Below, one piece after another: positions 17,828-27,997 of a stretch of 64,000 bases of DNA. This stretch comes from Flavobacterium sp. LMO8 (GTDB lineage Bacteria > Bacteroidota > Bacteroidia > Flavobacteriales > Flavobacteriaceae): contig NZ_WIBJ01000031.1 in NCBI RefSeq assembly GCF_009495755.1, positions 201,790-265,789 of the forward strand, read 5' to 3'. The translations under genes were made by a program, and so were the position numbers. How positions within the stretch are numbered: position 1 is the first letter of the stretch; the number at the start of each line of letters is the position of its first letter. The notes beneath the pieces are model-generated. The model saw only the letters and a program-made list of their open reading frames with translations. It was not told the origin of the DNA and did no database searches.

Positions 17828-18991
17828 ATGAAAAAAATACTATACATCAGTTTATTAGGTTTACTAATTACTTCATGTGGTGGTGATTCAAAAAAATCAA
17901 CTACTTCAATAATCGAAAACGGAACGCTTGAAGAAATGCGTGCCAAAAGATCTGAACTTGTAGCACAAGCCGAATCGCTTAGAAAAGAAATGGAACTTTT
18001 AGACGTTGCCATTGGTAAAAAAGATACCAACGAAAAACTAACCTTAATTACAACCTTAACAGCAAAAGACACTGTTTTCAATCATTATGTAGAATTACAA
18101 GCAACGGTTCAAACCAAAGAAAACCTAATGTTGAGTGCCGAATTTGGTGGAATTTTACAACAAGTTTATGTGAAAGAAGGTCAAAAAGTAGCCAAAGGTC
18201 AAACCCTTGCAAGAGTTGATGATGGCGGATTATCTTCACAATTAGCACAAATGGAAACGCAAGCTGCATTAGCAAAAACAACTTTTGAAAGACAAGAAAA
18301 CCTTTGGAAGCAAAAAATTGGTTCTGAAATTCAATATTTACAAGCTAAAACCAATTATAATGCACAGTTAAAAGCGGTTGCCCAAATGAAAGCACAATTA
18401 GCAAAAACAGTTATTAGAGCTCCATTTTCGGGAACTATTGATGAAATTGCTTCTGAAAGAGGAAGTGTTGTTGGTCCTGGAACTCCAATTTTAAGAATTG
18501 TAAGTTTAGGAAATATGTATTTGGAAGCAGAAGTTCCAGAAAAAAACATTGGGACTATCAAAAAAGGTTCAGATGCCATTGTGAATTTTCCAGTTTTGGG
18601 AGAAACGTTTAATGCTAAAGTTACACAAGCAGGAAATTACATCAATCCAGCCAATCGTTCGTTCATGATTCAAATTGCTGTTCCTAATAAAAGTGGAAAT
18701 ATCAAACCAAATCTTTCTTCAAAAATTCAGTTAAAAGATTATTCAAATTCAAAAGCAATTACGGTTCCAATTAGCATAATTTCTGAAAATGCAGATGGAG
18801 AACAATTTTTATATGTAGCTCAAAACCCTGACAATAAAGGTAATGCAATTGCAAAAAAAGTAATTGTAAAAGTAGGTTTATCGCAAGGTGAATTAGTAGA
18901 AATTGTGGACGGAATTAAAGATGGAGATTTAATCATCAAAGAAGGTGCTCGAAGCGTAAAAGACGGACAAAAAGTATCGATAATTAAATAA
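17828..18991 (+). CDS. RND efflux periplasmic adaptor (membrane fusion lipoprotein)
   Basis: A 387-residue adaptor. The N-terminus is a lipoprotein signal with lipobox LLITSCGG, so Cys17 is acylated and anchored. The protein has a hairpin of Gln/Ala helices, a barrel-sandwich segment (EFGGILQQVYVKEGQKVAKGQ and VIRAPFSGTIDEI), and a beta-barrel and membrane-proximal domain. It links the RND pump with TolC. Fits between tolC (9 bases) and the RND pump gene (13 bases). Confidence 0.94.
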   Translation: MKKILYISLLGLLITSCGGDSKKSTTSIIENGTLEEMRAKRSELVAQAESLRKEMELLDVAIGKKDTNEKLTLITTLTAKDTVFNHYVELQATVQTKENLMLSAEFGGILQQVYVKEGQKVAKGQTLARVDDGGLSSQLAQMETQAALAKTTFERQENLWKQKIGSEIQYLQAKTNYNAQLKAVAQMKAQLAKTVIRAPFSGTIDEIASERGSVVGPGTPILRIVSLGNMYLEAEVPEKNIGTIKKGSDAIVNFPVLGETFNAKVTQAGNYINPANRSFMIQIAVPNKSGNIKPNLSSKIQLKDYSNSKAITVPISIISENADGEQFLYVAQNPDNKGNAIAKKVIVKVGLSQGELVEIVDGIKDGDLIIKEGARSVKDGQKVSIIK

Positions 18992-19004
18992 GTAGCAAAC
19001 AATT

Positions 19005-22000
19005 ATGAGCAATAAAAATAATAACGAATTCAAACTTTCTTCTTGGGCAATTGAGAACAAGATGACGGTTTATGTAATGATGGTGATTATCTTATTCTTG
19101 GGATTATCAGCTTATTACAGCATGCCAAGAGAAGATTTTCCTGAAATAAAAGAAACCAAAATTTACATCAGCACGGTTTATCCAGGAAATACAGCCGAAG
19201 ATATCGAACGCTTAATTGTGGATCCTTTAGAGGAAGAAATCAAAAACGTAAGTAACGTAGTTAAAGTACTTTCCACTTCGCAAGAAGATTACGGAATTAT
19301 CACGGTAGAATTTGACGAAAAAATTACGGTTGAAGCTGCCAAACAAAAAATAAAAGACAAAATTGATACCAAAACAGGTGGCGAAGATTGGCCAACTTTT
19401 AACGGTGCAAAAGTAGAACCGAATGTTTTTGACTTAAATATTTCGGAAGAAGTTCCAATACTAAACATCAATCTTCAAGGAGATTATCCAATCGAAAAAC
19501 TTAAGGTTTTTGGCGAATATTTGGAAGATGAAATCGAAGCATTAGAAGAAATTAAACAAGTAGATATTCGTGGTGCTCAAGAAAAAGAAGTAGAAGTTGC
19601 TGTTGATATTTACAAAATGATGGCTTCAAAAGTAAGTTTTGATGATGTCATCAATGCGGTTAGAAATGGAAACGTAACCATGTCTGCTGGAAATTTAGTA
19701 GCAAACGAACAAAGAAGAACCATCAGAATTTTAGGAGAAGTTGAAAATCCATCGGACTTAGAAAATTTTGTGGTTAAAACACAAGGTGGTGCTGTTTATC
19801 TTAAAGATATTGCTGAAGTTTCATTCAAAGACGTGGACAAAACTACTTTTGCAAGAGAATTTGGAAATAGTGTGGTGATGTTAGACGTAAAAAAACGTGC
19901 TGGTAAAAACATGATTGAAGCTACTGAAAAAATTAAAACCATTTTAGAAGATGCCAAAATCAATCATTTCCCTTCCGATTTGACGGTTTCTGTTACCAAT
20001 GATCAATCGTCAAGAACCTTAAATCAAGTAGATGATTTAGTAAATAATATCATTTTCGGAATTATATTAGTTGTTGGTGTTTTAATGTTTTTCCTTGGGT
20101 TTAGAAATGCACTTTTCGTTGGATTTGCCATTCCAATGTCGATGTTTATGTCGTTTATGATATTAGACGCGTTAGGCTACACCATGAACACGATGATTTT
20201 GTTCGGATTAATCATGGGATTAGGAATGCTAGTTGATAACGGAATTGTAGTAGTCGAAAACGTGTATCGATTAATGGAAGAAGAAGGCATGAGTCGCATC
20301 AAAGCCGCTAAAGAAGGAATTGGTGAAATTGCATTGCCTATTATTATTTCGACTTTAACCACAGTTGCAGCCTTTGTGCCTCTTGGAATGTGGCCAGGAA
20401 CCATGGGACAATTCATGATTTATTTCCCAATAACATTATCTGTTGTATTAGGTTCGTCATTATTTGTGGCTATCTTTTTCAATTCGGTTTTCGTTTCACA
20501 ATTCATGGATATTAACGAAAAAGTAGTTTCCAAAAAACAATTAATTCGTTTGTCGATCATTTTAGGTGGATTTGGAATTCTAATTTTAGTGTTTGGTGGA
20601 GCGGTTAAGGCATTAGGTTCGTTAATGATATTTACAGCCATCATGTTTTGGTTATATAAATATTTGATTAAAGGATTAACTACAGCTTTTCAAAACAAAT
20701 TATTAACTCGTTTAGAAAATTTTTACGAAAAAACATTGCGTTATTTCTTATCGGGAAGAAAACCTGTAATTACTATAATTGGAATGGTTGTGATGTTTTT
20801 TGTGGTAATTATGTTATATTTTGGATGGAGTGTTGGAAGCGGAAGAACAAAAGTGGAATTTTTCCCAGACAATACACCCAATCAAATTATTGTTTATATC
20901 GAATATCCACAAGGAACAGACATCAACAAAACCAATGAAATTACAAAATCTATCGAAAAACGTGTATTTAAAGTTTTAAATTCGGAAGAATTTGTTTACA
21001 AAGATGAAAACGGTACAAAACAAAATTATTTGGTTGAAAATGCTGTGGCTCAAGTAGGTGAAGGTGCCGGAAATCCTCAAACCGATGGTGGTTCTACTGC
21101 AGAAATGCCTCACAAAGGAAAAATTACTATTTCTATGAAAGAATTCAAATTTAGAAATGGTAGAGATTCTGAAGAGTTACGTAAAAAAATTCAGGCTTCC
21201 TTGAAAGATATTTATCCTGGAGTTTCTATTTCTGTCGAAAAAGATGCAGTTGGTCCACCAGCAGGTTATCCAATTAATATCGAAATAAAAGGAAACGATT
21301 ACACCGAATTAATCACTACTGCCGAAAGAATGAAGGATTATTTGAATGCTAAAAATATTCCTGGTGTTGATGAATTAAAAGTTGATGTAAACAAAGATAA
21401 ACCAGCCATGAAAGTGGTTATTGATAGAGAAAAAGCTGGAGAATTAGGTGTTGCTGCTGGGCAAGTTGGAAATCAATTAAGACGTTCTATCTTTGGAGAA
21501 AAAGCTGGTGTTTACAAAAAAGATGGCGAAGATTATGATATTTATGTTCGTTTTAACGAAGAAAATAGATACAACAAAAGTGCTATTTTTAATCAGAACA
21601 TCACGTTTAGAGATATGGCTTCGGGTCAAATTAAAGAAATTCCGGTTTCTACTGTTGCCAGTCAAAAGAATACCTCATCGTTTAGTGCTATTAAACACAA
21701 ACAATCAGGCAGAATTGTAGTTTTATATTCGGCTTTAGCTCCTGGTTTTACCGATGCTGGTGCTGTTGTGGCTCAAATTCAGGCAGAAATGGCTTCGTTT
21801 GATGCACCAAAAACGGTTAAATTTGATTACACAGGACAATTAGAAGAACAAGGAAAACAAATGGCTTTCTTAATGGGAGCTTTGTTTACAGGTTTATTCT
21901 TAATTTTCTTAATCTTAATTTTCCAATTCAATTCGGTTTCAAGACCAGCTATTATTATGGTAGCAGTTTTCTTGAGTTTCATTGGTGTATTTTTAGGATT

Positions 22001-22502
22001 AATGATTACCGGAAAACCATTCGTAATTATGATGACCATGATGGGAATTATTTCGTTAGCCGGAATTGTAGTTAATAATGGAGTTGTTTTGCTCGATTAT
22101 ACCGACTTATTAATTGCACGAAAACGAGAAGAACTTGGAGTAGGCAAAAAAGAACTTTTAAGCAATGAATTGGTTTTTGATGCTATTGTAAAAGGTGGTA
22201 AAGCCCGTTTAAGACCTGTATTATTAACTGCAATTACAACTGTTTTAGGTTTAATTCCATTAGCCATTGGATTTAATATGGATTTCTTTTCGCTTTTTGC
22301 TTCTGGAGATGCTAAAATTTACATGGGTGGAGACAACGTAATTTTCTGGGGACCATTAGCATGGACAGTAATCTACGGACTAATCTTTGCTACATTTTTA
22401 ACGTTAATTGTTGTTCCTGTTTTATTTTATTTAGTCAATCGATTAAAAGTTAGAATGAAGAATAGAAAAAACAAAGACTCTGAAATAGTACCATCAGTAT
22501 AA
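19005..22502 (+). CDS. RND efflux transporter permease (AcrB/CusA-like)
   Basis: A 1165-residue inner-membrane pump with the RND layout: one helix near residue 25, a periplasmic porter domain, six helices, a second periplasmic domain and six more helices. GLIMGLGMLVDNGIVVVENV carries the Asp of the proton relay. It is about 100 residues longer than AcrB because of loops in the second half. It is likely proton-driven and exports drugs or hydrophobic compounds. Metal export is less likely as no Met-rich motifs are seen. It ends the TetR operon, and a strong bidirectional terminator follows at 22506-22537. Confidence 0.95.
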   Translation: MSNKNNNEFKLSSWAIENKMTVYVMMVIILFLGLSAYYSMPREDFPEIKETKIYISTVYPGNTAEDIERLIVDPLEEEIKNVSNVVKVLSTSQEDYGIITVEFDEKITVEAAKQKIKDKIDTKTGGEDWPTFNGAKVEPNVFDLNISEEVPILNINLQGDYPIEKLKVFGEYLEDEIEALEEIKQVDIRGAQEKEVEVAVDIYKMMASKVSFDDVINAVRNGNVTMSAGNLVANEQRRTIRILGEVENPSDLENFVVKTQGGAVYLKDIAEVSFKDVDKTTFAREFGNSVVMLDVKKRAGKNMIEATEKIKTILEDAKINHFPSDLTVSVTNDQSSRTLNQVDDLVNNIIFGIILVVGVLMFFLGFRNALFVGFAIPMSMFMSFMILDALGYTMNTMILFGLIMGLGMLVDNGIVVVENVYRLMEEEGMSRIKAAKEGIGEIALPIIISTLTTVAAFVPLGMWPGTMGQFMIYFPITLSVVLGSSLFVAIFFNSVFVSQFMDINEKVVSKKQLIRLSIILGGFGILILVFGGAVKALGSLMIFTAIMFWLYKYLIKGLTTAFQNKLLTRLENFYEKTLRYFLSGRKPVITIIGMVVMFFVVIMLYFGWSVGSGRTKVEFFPDNTPNQIIVYIEYPQGTDINKTNEITKSIEKRVFKVLNSEEFVYKDENGTKQNYLVENAVAQVGEGAGNPQTDGGSTAEMPHKGKITISMKEFKFRNGRDSEELRKKIQASLKDIYPGVSISVEKDAVGPPAGYPINIEIKGNDYTELITTAERMKDYLNAKNIPGVDELKVDVNKDKPAMKVVIDREKAGELGVAAGQVGNQLRRSIFGEKAGVYKKDGEDYDIYVRFNEENRYNKSAIFNQNITFRDMASGQIKEIPVSTVASQKNTSSFSAIKHKQSGRIVVLYSALAPGFTDAGAVVAQIQAEMASFDAPKTVKFDYTGQLEEQGKQMAFLMGALFTGLFLIFLILIFQFNSVSRPAIIMVAVFLSFIGVFLGLMITGKPFVIMMTMMGIISLAGIVVNNGVVLLDYTDLLIARKREELGVGKKELLSNELVFDAIVKGGKARLRPVLLTAITTVLGLIPLAIGFNMDFFSLFASGDAKIYMGGDNVIFWGPLAWTVIYGLIFATFLTLIVVPVLFYLVNRLKVRMKNRKNKDSEIVPSV

Positions 22503-22505
22503 AAC

Positions 22506-22537
22506 AAAAAAATCCCGATGAAAATCGGGATTTTTTT
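22506..22537. terminator. Bidirectional terminator
   Basis: Perfect 14-base arms 22506-22519 and 22524-22537 with a GAAA loop and T-runs on both strands. It ends the RND operon on the plus strand and the YwqK-like gene on the minus strand. Confidence 0.9.
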
Positions 22538-22553
22538 ATACTTTAAATTTGAA

Positions 22554-22898
22554 TTAGTTTTTAACTAATACGTCTTTTGACCATTTTTTTACATCAGCAA
22601 TTCTACTATCTGAAAAATCTACTTCGCTTAATGAAGCATCACTCCAAAAAAACCATTTTCCAGTTTTAGCACCATTCAGATATTCTCCAATAGATTGTTT
22701 TGAACCATCTTCGTTATAAGCCATCCATTTTCCATGTAATTTTCCGTCTAAGTAATACCCTTCTTGTTTTACTTGTCCGTTATCATAATAATATGTTGCT
22801 TTTACCATTTGGTCAACCACCTCAAATTTTGGTTTTACTTCTTGTGCAAATGACAAACTTGAAACCAATAATACTGCTGCAATCATTAATTTTTTCAT
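22554..22898 (-). CDS. Secreted YwqK-like MORN-repeat protein
   Basis: A 114-residue protein with a signal peptide (residues 1-18, ending SLSFAQE) and two YwqK/MORN-type repeats (YYYDNGQVKQEGYYLDGKLHG and YNEDGSKQSIGEYLNGAKTG). These are short beta-hairpin repeats. The function is unknown; in Bacteroidetes they are often periplasmic. Promoter box TATATTTG lies 32 bases upstream of the ATG. Transcription ends in the shared terminator. Confidence 0.8.
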   Translation of the reverse strand: MKKLMIAAVLLVSSLSFAQEVKPKFEVVDQMVKATYYYDNGQVKQEGYYLDGKLHGKWMAYNEDGSKQSIGEYLNGAKTGKWFFWSDASLSEVDFSDSRIADVKKWSKDVLVKN

Positions 22899-22930
22899 AG
22901 TCTTCTCTTTTTAGGTTAACATTACAGTAA

Positions 22931-22938
22931 CAAATATA
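22931..22938 (-). promoter_or_regulatory. -7 box of the YwqK-like gene
   Basis: TATATTTG on the minus strand fits TAnnTTTG, 32 bases from the ATG. No clear -33 TTG was seen. Confidence 0.5.
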
Positions 22939-23007
22939 TAATTTATTTTACAATAAAAAAACTTTTGCTTAACAATTTGGTAACATTAAACAAAATTTAA
23001 CATTTAA

Positions 23008-23034
23008 AAAGCCAGTGCATAATGCACTGGCTTT
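23008..23034 (-). terminator. Terminator of the TlpA gene
   Basis: A perfect 13-base stem (23008-23020 with 23022-23034) around a single-base gap, flanked by AT-rich extensions. It lies 26 bases past the stop. Only a short T-run follows, so termination strength is uncertain. Confidence 0.75.
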
Positions 23035-23060
23035 AAATGAGGTATAAAAAAATGTTGTAA

Positions 23061-24068
23061 TTATTTCACTAAACCATCTAATAATTCAGTTAATGATGCT
23101 GATGATGGACGCGCTGCATCTGCTTTGATTACTTTTCCATCAGGTCCAATTAAAATGAATCTTGGAATTGAATTAATTCCAAAAGCTTTAATAAAATCAG
23201 ATGTCCAGTTTTTATCTGCAAACAATTGAATTCCACCTAATTCTTTAGCTGTTACCATTTTTTTCCATTTCTCATGATCTTTTTCAGTATCTACAGAAAT
23301 ACTAACAAACTCGATATTTTTTCCGTGATATTTTGCTTCTACTTTCTTTAAATATGGAATCTCTGCCAAACATGGACCACACCAAGTAGCCCAAACATCT
23401 ATATAAACATACTTTCCTCTTAAATCTTCTAATTTTGTTTTCCCACCTTTATGGTTTTCATATTCAAATGATGGTGAAGCAACTCCTTCCATTTTCTTAG
23501 CCGCCACTTTTTGATTGTAATAATCTAACAAGAATTTTTCTTCTTGATCAAATGAAGGACGTAGCATTTTTACTAAAGTTTTATCAAAACCTTTCCCGTC
23601 AATCATGCTAATATCATTCGCTTTCTTTTTAGCTAATGCCTCTTTAAAAGTAGCTTCGTTAGCATCAAATAAAGCTTCTAGCTCCATCTCAAACTTTTCA
23701 TCAGATAATGCTTTTTTTGCTAAATAGTTGTTTTCATTAGCTCCTTTTCCTTTGTAAACAATAGTTTCATCAAAATCTTTAGTATCTAATGTTAAGGTTA
23801 AATCATATCCGTTTTTAAGAAACATTGTTGTTCCTTCATTACCATCGTTTAACCGGTATACTCCTCCATCTTTAGAAGCTTCGAAAGTAGTTTGAAATTC
23901 TCCTTTTTTATTAATGCCAACTTTTTGTTTAAAAGTTCTTCCCGAAGAAATTGTAATTGTATCGGAAAATCTATTTGTAATTTTCACGTTTAAAGAAACC
24001 GTATTGGTCGTATTTTGAGCAAATCCTGAAAGAATTGCGGCAAAAAACAAAATGAATGCTTTTTTCAT
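23061..24068 (-). CDS. TlpA/ResA-like periplasmic thioredoxin with DUF4369-type N-terminus
   Basis: A 335-residue protein. Residues 1-18 are a signal peptide. About 25-125 is a beta-rich DUF4369-like domain, then a helical linker. A thioredoxin domain follows from about 200 with the active site WATWCGPC (Cys230, Cys233) and a cis-Pro in NSIPRFILI. It probably reduces disulfides in envelope proteins or serves cytochrome maturation. It is divergent from aspS. Promoter box TAGATTTG lies at 24094-24101. Confidence 0.92.
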   Translation of the reverse strand: MKKAFILFFAAILSGFAQNTTNTVSLNVKITNRFSDTITISSGRTFKQKVGINKKGEFQTTFEASKDGGVYRLNDGNEGTTMFLKNGYDLTLTLDTKDFDETIVYKGKGANENNYLAKKALSDEKFEMELEALFDANEATFKEALAKKKANDISMIDGKGFDKTLVKMLRPSFDQEEKFLLDYYNQKVAAKKMEGVASPSFEYENHKGGKTKLEDLRGKYVYIDVWATWCGPCLAEIPYLKKVEAKYHGKNIEFVSISVDTEKDHEKWKKMVTAKELGGIQLFADKNWTSDFIKAFGINSIPRFILIGPDGKVIKADAARPSSASLTELLDGLVK

Positions 24069-24093
24069 GTTTTAAAAGTGTTATTTATTGAAT

Positions 24094-24101
24094 CAAATCT
24101 A
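24094..24101 (-). promoter_or_regulatory. -7 box of the TlpA gene
   Basis: TAGATTTG on the minus strand, 26 bases from the ATG; no convincing -33 box. Confidence 0.45.
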
Positions 24102-24135
24102 TTAAAATTAAACGAATAAAATTAATATTTGTTAC

Positions 24136-24143
24136 TACATTTG
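24136..24143 (+). promoter_or_regulatory. -7 box of aspS
   Basis: TACATTTG fits TAnnTTTG and ends 16 bases before the aspS ATG at 24160. The divergent TlpA gene promoter lies 34 bases away. Confidence 0.6.
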
Positions 24144-24159
24144 CAAAAAATTTCAAGAA

Positions 24160-25905
24160 ATGTACAGAAGTCATAACTGTGGTGAATTAAATGCTTCACA
24201 CATCAATACAGAAGTTACCCTTGCAGGTTGGGTTCAAAAATCGAGAGATAAAGGTTTTATGATTTGGGTTGATTTACGTGACCGTTATGGTATCACGCAA
24301 TTAATCTTTGATGAACAAAGAACCGACAAAGCTGTTATTGAAAAAGCAAAATCTTTAGGAAGAGAATTTGTTATTCAAATCAAAGGAACAGTTATTGAGC
24401 GTGTTTCTAAAAACCCAAATATGGCAACGGGTGACGTTGAAATTTTAGTTGCTGAATTAACGATTTTAAACGAAGCACAATTGCCTCCATTTACTATCGA
24501 AGACGAAACAGATGGTGGTGAAGATATTCGTATGAAATATCGTTATTTAGATATCAGAAGAAATCCGGTTAAAAATAACTTATTGTTCCGTCATAAAGTG
24601 TCCATGGAAGTTAGAAAATATCTATCAGACCAAGGTTTTTGTGATGTAGAAACGCCTTATTTAATTAAATCTACTCCAGAAGGTGCGCGTGATTTTGTGG
24701 TGCCAAGTAGAATGAATGAAGGACAGTTTTATGCACTTCCACAATCACCTCAAACGTTCAAACAGCTATTGATGGTAGGTGGAATGGATAAATATTTCCA
24801 AATTGTGAAATGTTTCCGTGACGAAGATTTACGTGCTGACCGCCAACCAGAATTTACTCAAATTGACTGTGAAATGGCATTCGTAGAGCAAGAAGATATT
24901 TTAAATATGTTTGAAGGCTTAACACGTCATTTACTAAAAGAAATCAAAGGAATTGAAGTAGATAAATTCCCAAGAATCACCTACGATTACGCCATGAAAA
25001 CCTACGGAAACGACAAACCAGATATCCGTTTTGAAATGAAATTTGGGGAATTGAATGAAGTTGCACAACATAAAGATTTTCCAGTTTTCAATTCGGCTGA
25101 ATTAGTAGTCGGAATCGCTGCTCCAGGTTGCGCAAACTATACCAGAAAAGAAATTGATGCTTTAATTGATTGGGTAAAACGCCCACAAATTGGAGCTTCG
25201 GGAATGGTTTACGTGAAATGTGAAGAAGATGGAACTTTCAAATCATCAGTAGATAAATTCTACGATCAAGAAGATTTGAAAAAATGGGCAGAAATTACCA
25301 ATGCAAAAGCCGGAGATTTAATTTTAGTATTATCAGGAAAAGCAGATAAGACAAGAACACAATTATCAGCACTTCGTATGGAAGTAGCTACACGTTTAGG
25401 TTTGAGAAAATCTGACGAATTTGCTCCATTATGGGTGGTTGATTTTCCATTATTAGAATGGGATGAAGAAAGCGGAAGATACCATGCAATGCACCATCCG
25501 TTTACTTCTCCAAAACCAGAAGACATGGCATTAATCGAAACCGAACCAGGAAAAGTTCGTGCCAATGCTTATGATATGGTATTAAACGGAAATGAAATTG
25601 GTGGAGGTTCTATTCGTATTCACGATAGAGAATTACAAAGTAGAATGTTCGATTTATTAGGATTTAGTAAAGAAGAAGCTTTAGCTCAGTTTGGATTCTT
25701 AATGAATGCCTTTGAATTTGGAGCGCCACCACACGGAGGTTTAGCCTTTGGATTGGATAGATTAGTTTCTATTTTAGGTGGCCAAGAAACGATTCGTGAT
25801 TTTATTGCTTTCCCAAAAAACAACTCAGGAAGAGATGTAATGATTGATGCACCATCGATTATTGACGAAGCGCAATTACAAGAATTGCATATTAAATTAC
25901 GATAA
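24160..25905 (+). CDS. aspS: Aspartyl-tRNA synthetase
   Basis: A 581-residue class II synthetase. The N-terminal OB fold binds the anticodon ([26 protein letters not shown]). The class II motifs follow: motif 2 [19 protein letters not shown] and motif 3 [12 protein letters not shown]. The GAD insertion of bacterial AspRS lies in the middle. Length matches bacterial AspRS (about 590). It charges tRNA-Asp. A small membrane protein gene begins 2 bases after its stop. The presence of asnS in the window suggests it is discriminating. Confidence 0.97.
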   Translation: MYRSHNCGELNASHINTEVTLAGWVQKSRDKGFMIWVDLRDRYGITQLIFDEQRTDKAVIEKAKSLGREFVIQIKGTVIERVSKNPNMATGDVEILVAELTILNEAQLPPFTIEDETDGGEDIRMKYRYLDIRRNPVKNNLLFRHKVSMEVRKYLSDQGFCDVETPYLIKSTPEGARDFVVPSRMNEGQFYALPQSPQTFKQLLMVGGMDKYFQIVKCFRDEDLRADRQPEFTQIDCEMAFVEQEDILNMFEGLTRHLLKEIKGIEVDKFPRITYDYAMKTYGNDKPDIRFEMKFGELNEVAQHKDFPVFNSAELVVGIAAPGCANYTRKEIDALIDWVKRPQIGASGMVYVKCEEDGTFKSSVDKFYDQEDLKKWAEITNAKAGDLILVLSGKADKTRTQLSALRMEVATRLGLRKSDEFAPLWVVDFPLLEWDEESGRYHAMHHPFTSPKPEDMALIETEPGKVRANAYDMVLNGNEIGGGSIRIHDRELQSRMFDLLGFSKEEALAQFGFLMNAFEFGAPPHGGLAFGLDRLVSILGGQETIRDFIAFPKNNSGRDVMIDAPSIIDEAQLQELHIKLR

Positions 25906-25907
25906 AA

Positions 25908-26138
25908 ATGAAAAAAATTATTTTTCTTTTACTTTTAATAATCATTGGCCTAATTTCTTTTGGCTATTTCCAAAAAAACAATGGCTTAAATGGTGATAAA
26001 TGGATTGGAATTGGCGTTTTATTGATTGCATTTGCATTAATGCCTTTATTCATATATCACAGATATAAAAATAAAAATGTAAAAGATTATCTAATGTCAA
26101 ACTTTACTCAAGAAAAAGAAAACACTGATAATCAGTAA
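25908..26138 (+). CDS. Small two-helix membrane protein
   Basis: A 76-residue protein with two hydrophobic segments (IIFLLLLIIIGLISFGYF and WIGIGVLLIAFALMPLFIYH) and a charged C-terminal tail. It lies 2 bases after aspS and probably shares its transcript. No known motif. Its tail (NFTQEKENTDNQ) is polar. Family unrecognised; the tight spacing supports expression. Confidence 0.65.
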   Translation: MKKIIFLLLLIIIGLISFGYFQKNNGLNGDKWIGIGVLLIAFALMPLFIYHRYKNKNVKDYLMSNFTQEKENTDNQ

Positions 26139-26162
26139 TTTTGAAATATTTTTAACTTTTTC

Positions 26163-26192
26163 TTGTTCGTGTCAGAAATAAGTATATCTTTG
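26163..26192 (+). promoter_or_regulatory. Promoter of the cold-shock gene
   Basis: TTG at 26163-26165, 19 bases, then TATCTTTG at 26185-26192, the best textbook Bacteroidetes promoter in the window. The mRNA leader is about 20-25 bases, short for a cold-shock gene. Confidence 0.8.
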
Positions 26193-26221
26193 ACTATTAT
26201 TAATTTTTTTATATTACAAAA

Positions 26222-26422
26222 ATGCGCACAGGCAAAGTTAAATTCTTCAATGAATCAAAAGGTTACGGTTTTATTACAGATGATGAAACAGGAAAAGACA
26301 TTTTCGTACACGCAAGCGGAATGAGAGTTGAATCTCTTAATGAAGGTGATGCAGTTAGCTACGAAGAAGAAGAAGGAAGAAAAGGTAAAGTAGCTGCTCA
26401 AGTAGTAGTTATCGAAGACTAA
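26222..26422 (+). CDS. Cold-shock domain protein
   Basis: A 66-residue cold-shock protein with the RNP1 motif KGYGFIT and RNP2-like DIFVHAS. This single OB-fold binds single-stranded RNA or DNA and helps RNA unfold at low temperature. It has its own strong promoter and is followed by a terminator, so it is monocistronic. Confidence 0.95.
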   Translation: MRTGKVKFFNESKGYGFITDDETGKDIFVHASGMRVESLNEGDAVSYEEEEGRKGKVAAQVVVIED

Positions 26423-26454
26423 TATATATTATTTTTTGATTACCTAGAAAGAAC

Positions 26455-26479
26455 AAAGTCCCGATTTAATCGGGACTTT
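26455..26479. terminator. Bidirectional terminator of cold-shock gene and asnS
   Basis: Arms 26455-26465 and 26469-26479 (AAAGTCCCGAT/ATCGGGACTTT) with a 3-base loop and T-runs on the plus strand. It lies between two convergent genes. Confidence 0.85.
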
Positions 26480-26518
26480 TTTTATGAATTTTAAAAAAAT
26501 TCTATAGTATGTTTGTTA

Positions 26519-27967
26519 TTAAAATTCTGCGTTTTGTGGCGTTCTTGGGAAAGGAATTACGTCTCTAATGTTACCCATTCCGGTTACAAAAAGCACTAAT
26601 CTTTCAAAACCTAATCCAAAACCTGAGTGAACAGCCGAACCGAATCTTCTCGTATCTAAATACCACCAAAGTTCTTCTTCGTCAATTCCTAAAGCTTTCA
26701 TTTTTTCTACTAATACATCGTAACGCTCTTCTCTTTGAGAACCTCCAACGATTTCTCCAATTCCTGGGAATAAGATGTCCATTGCTCTAACGGTTTCTTT
26801 TCCTGGTTCAGTATTGTCGTTTAAACGCATGTAAAACGCTTTAATTTTCGCTGGATAATCAAATAAAATTACCGGACATTTAAAGTGTTTTTCTACTAAG
26901 AAACGTTCGTGCTCACTTTGTAAATCAGCACCCCATTCGTTAATGATGTATTGGAATTTTTTCTTTTTATTTGGAGTTGAATCTTTTAAAATATCAATAG
27001 CTTCCGTATAAGAAACACGTTTGAAGTTGTTGTCTATTACAAAACTTAATTTTTCTAAAAGCGTCATTTCGCTTCTATCTGCTTGTGGTTTTGACTTTTC
27101 TTCTTCTAACAATCTACTTTCTAAGAATTTCAAATCATCACCACATTTGTCAACGGTATATTTGATAACGTATTTGATGAAATCTTCCGCCAAATCCATG
27201 TTATCTGCTAAATCGTTGAAAGCTACTTCTGGCTCAATCATCCAAAACTCTGCTAAGTGACGCGAAGTGTTTGAATTCTCTGCACGGAATGTAGGTCCAA
27301 ACGTATAAATTTGACCTAAAGCCATAGCAAAAGTTTCACCTTCTAATTGTCCAGAAACAGTTAAATTGGTTTGTTTTCCGAAGAAATCTTCTTTGTAGTT
27401 GATGCTTCCGTCTTCGTTTCTTGGAGTAGAACCATCAATTGGTAAAGCAGTTACTTGGAACATTTCTCCAGCACCTTCGGCATCAGAACCTGTGATGATT
27501 GGTGTATTCACATAGAAAAATCCTTTTTCTTGGAAATATTGGTGCACTGCAAAAGCAAGAGTTGAACGCACACGCATAATTGCTCCAAAAGCATTCGTTC
27601 TTACACGTAAATGAGCATTTTCACGTAAAAACTCTAATGAGTGTTTTTTAGGTTGCATTGGGAATTTCTCCGCATCACTATCTCCTAAAATCTCTAATTT
27701 TGTTACTTGAATTTCTACTTTTTGTCCAGCACCACGGCTTTCTGCCAAGGTTCCAGTAACGCAAATTGCAGCTCCAGTTGTAATTCTTTTTAAGGTTTCA
27801 TCAGGTGTGTTTTCAAAATCTACCACACACTGAATATTATGAATGGTTGAACCGTCGTTCAACGCAATAAATTGATTGTTTCTAAATGTTCTAACCCAAC
27901 CTTTTGTTGTTACTTCATGTAATGTTTTCGTACTGTTTAAAAGGTCTATTACTTTTGAGTGTTTCAT
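26519..27967 (-). CDS. asnS: Asparaginyl-tRNA synthetase
   Basis: A 482-residue class II synthetase, sister of AspRS. It has an N-terminal OB fold ([20 protein letters not shown]), motif 2 ([22 protein letters not shown]) and motif 3 ([12 protein letters not shown]). It charges tRNA-Asn directly, so an amidotransferase route is not needed. Promoter box TATATTTG at 27990-27997 overlaps the end of the exporter gene upstream. It ends near the terminator shared with the cold-shock gene. Confidence 0.96.
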   Translation of the reverse strand: MKHSKVIDLLNSTKTLHEVTTKGWVRTFRNNQFIALNDGSTIHNIQCVVDFENTPDETLKRITTGAAICVTGTLAESRGAGQKVEIQVTKLEILGDSDAEKFPMQPKKHSLEFLRENAHLRVRTNAFGAIMRVRSTLAFAVHQYFQEKGFFYVNTPIITGSDAEGAGEMFQVTALPIDGSTPRNEDGSINYKEDFFGKQTNLTVSGQLEGETFAMALGQIYTFGPTFRAENSNTSRHLAEFWMIEPEVAFNDLADNMDLAEDFIKYVIKYTVDKCGDDLKFLESRLLEEEKSKPQADRSEMTLLEKLSFVIDNNFKRVSYTEAIDILKDSTPNKKKKFQYIINEWGADLQSEHERFLVEKHFKCPVILFDYPAKIKAFYMRLNDNTEPGKETVRAMDILFPGIGEIVGGSQREERYDVLVEKMKALGIDEEELWWYLDTRRFGSAVHSGFGLGFERLVLFVTGMGNIRDVIPFPRTPQNAEF

Positions 27968-27989
27968 TTTGATTTATGATTTTAAAATA

Positions 27990-27997
27990 CAAATATA
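27990..27997 (-). promoter_or_regulatory. -7 box of asnS
   Basis: TATATTTG on the minus strand, 23 bases from the ATG and touching the stop of the upstream exporter gene at 27998. It allows separate asnS expression. Confidence 0.5.
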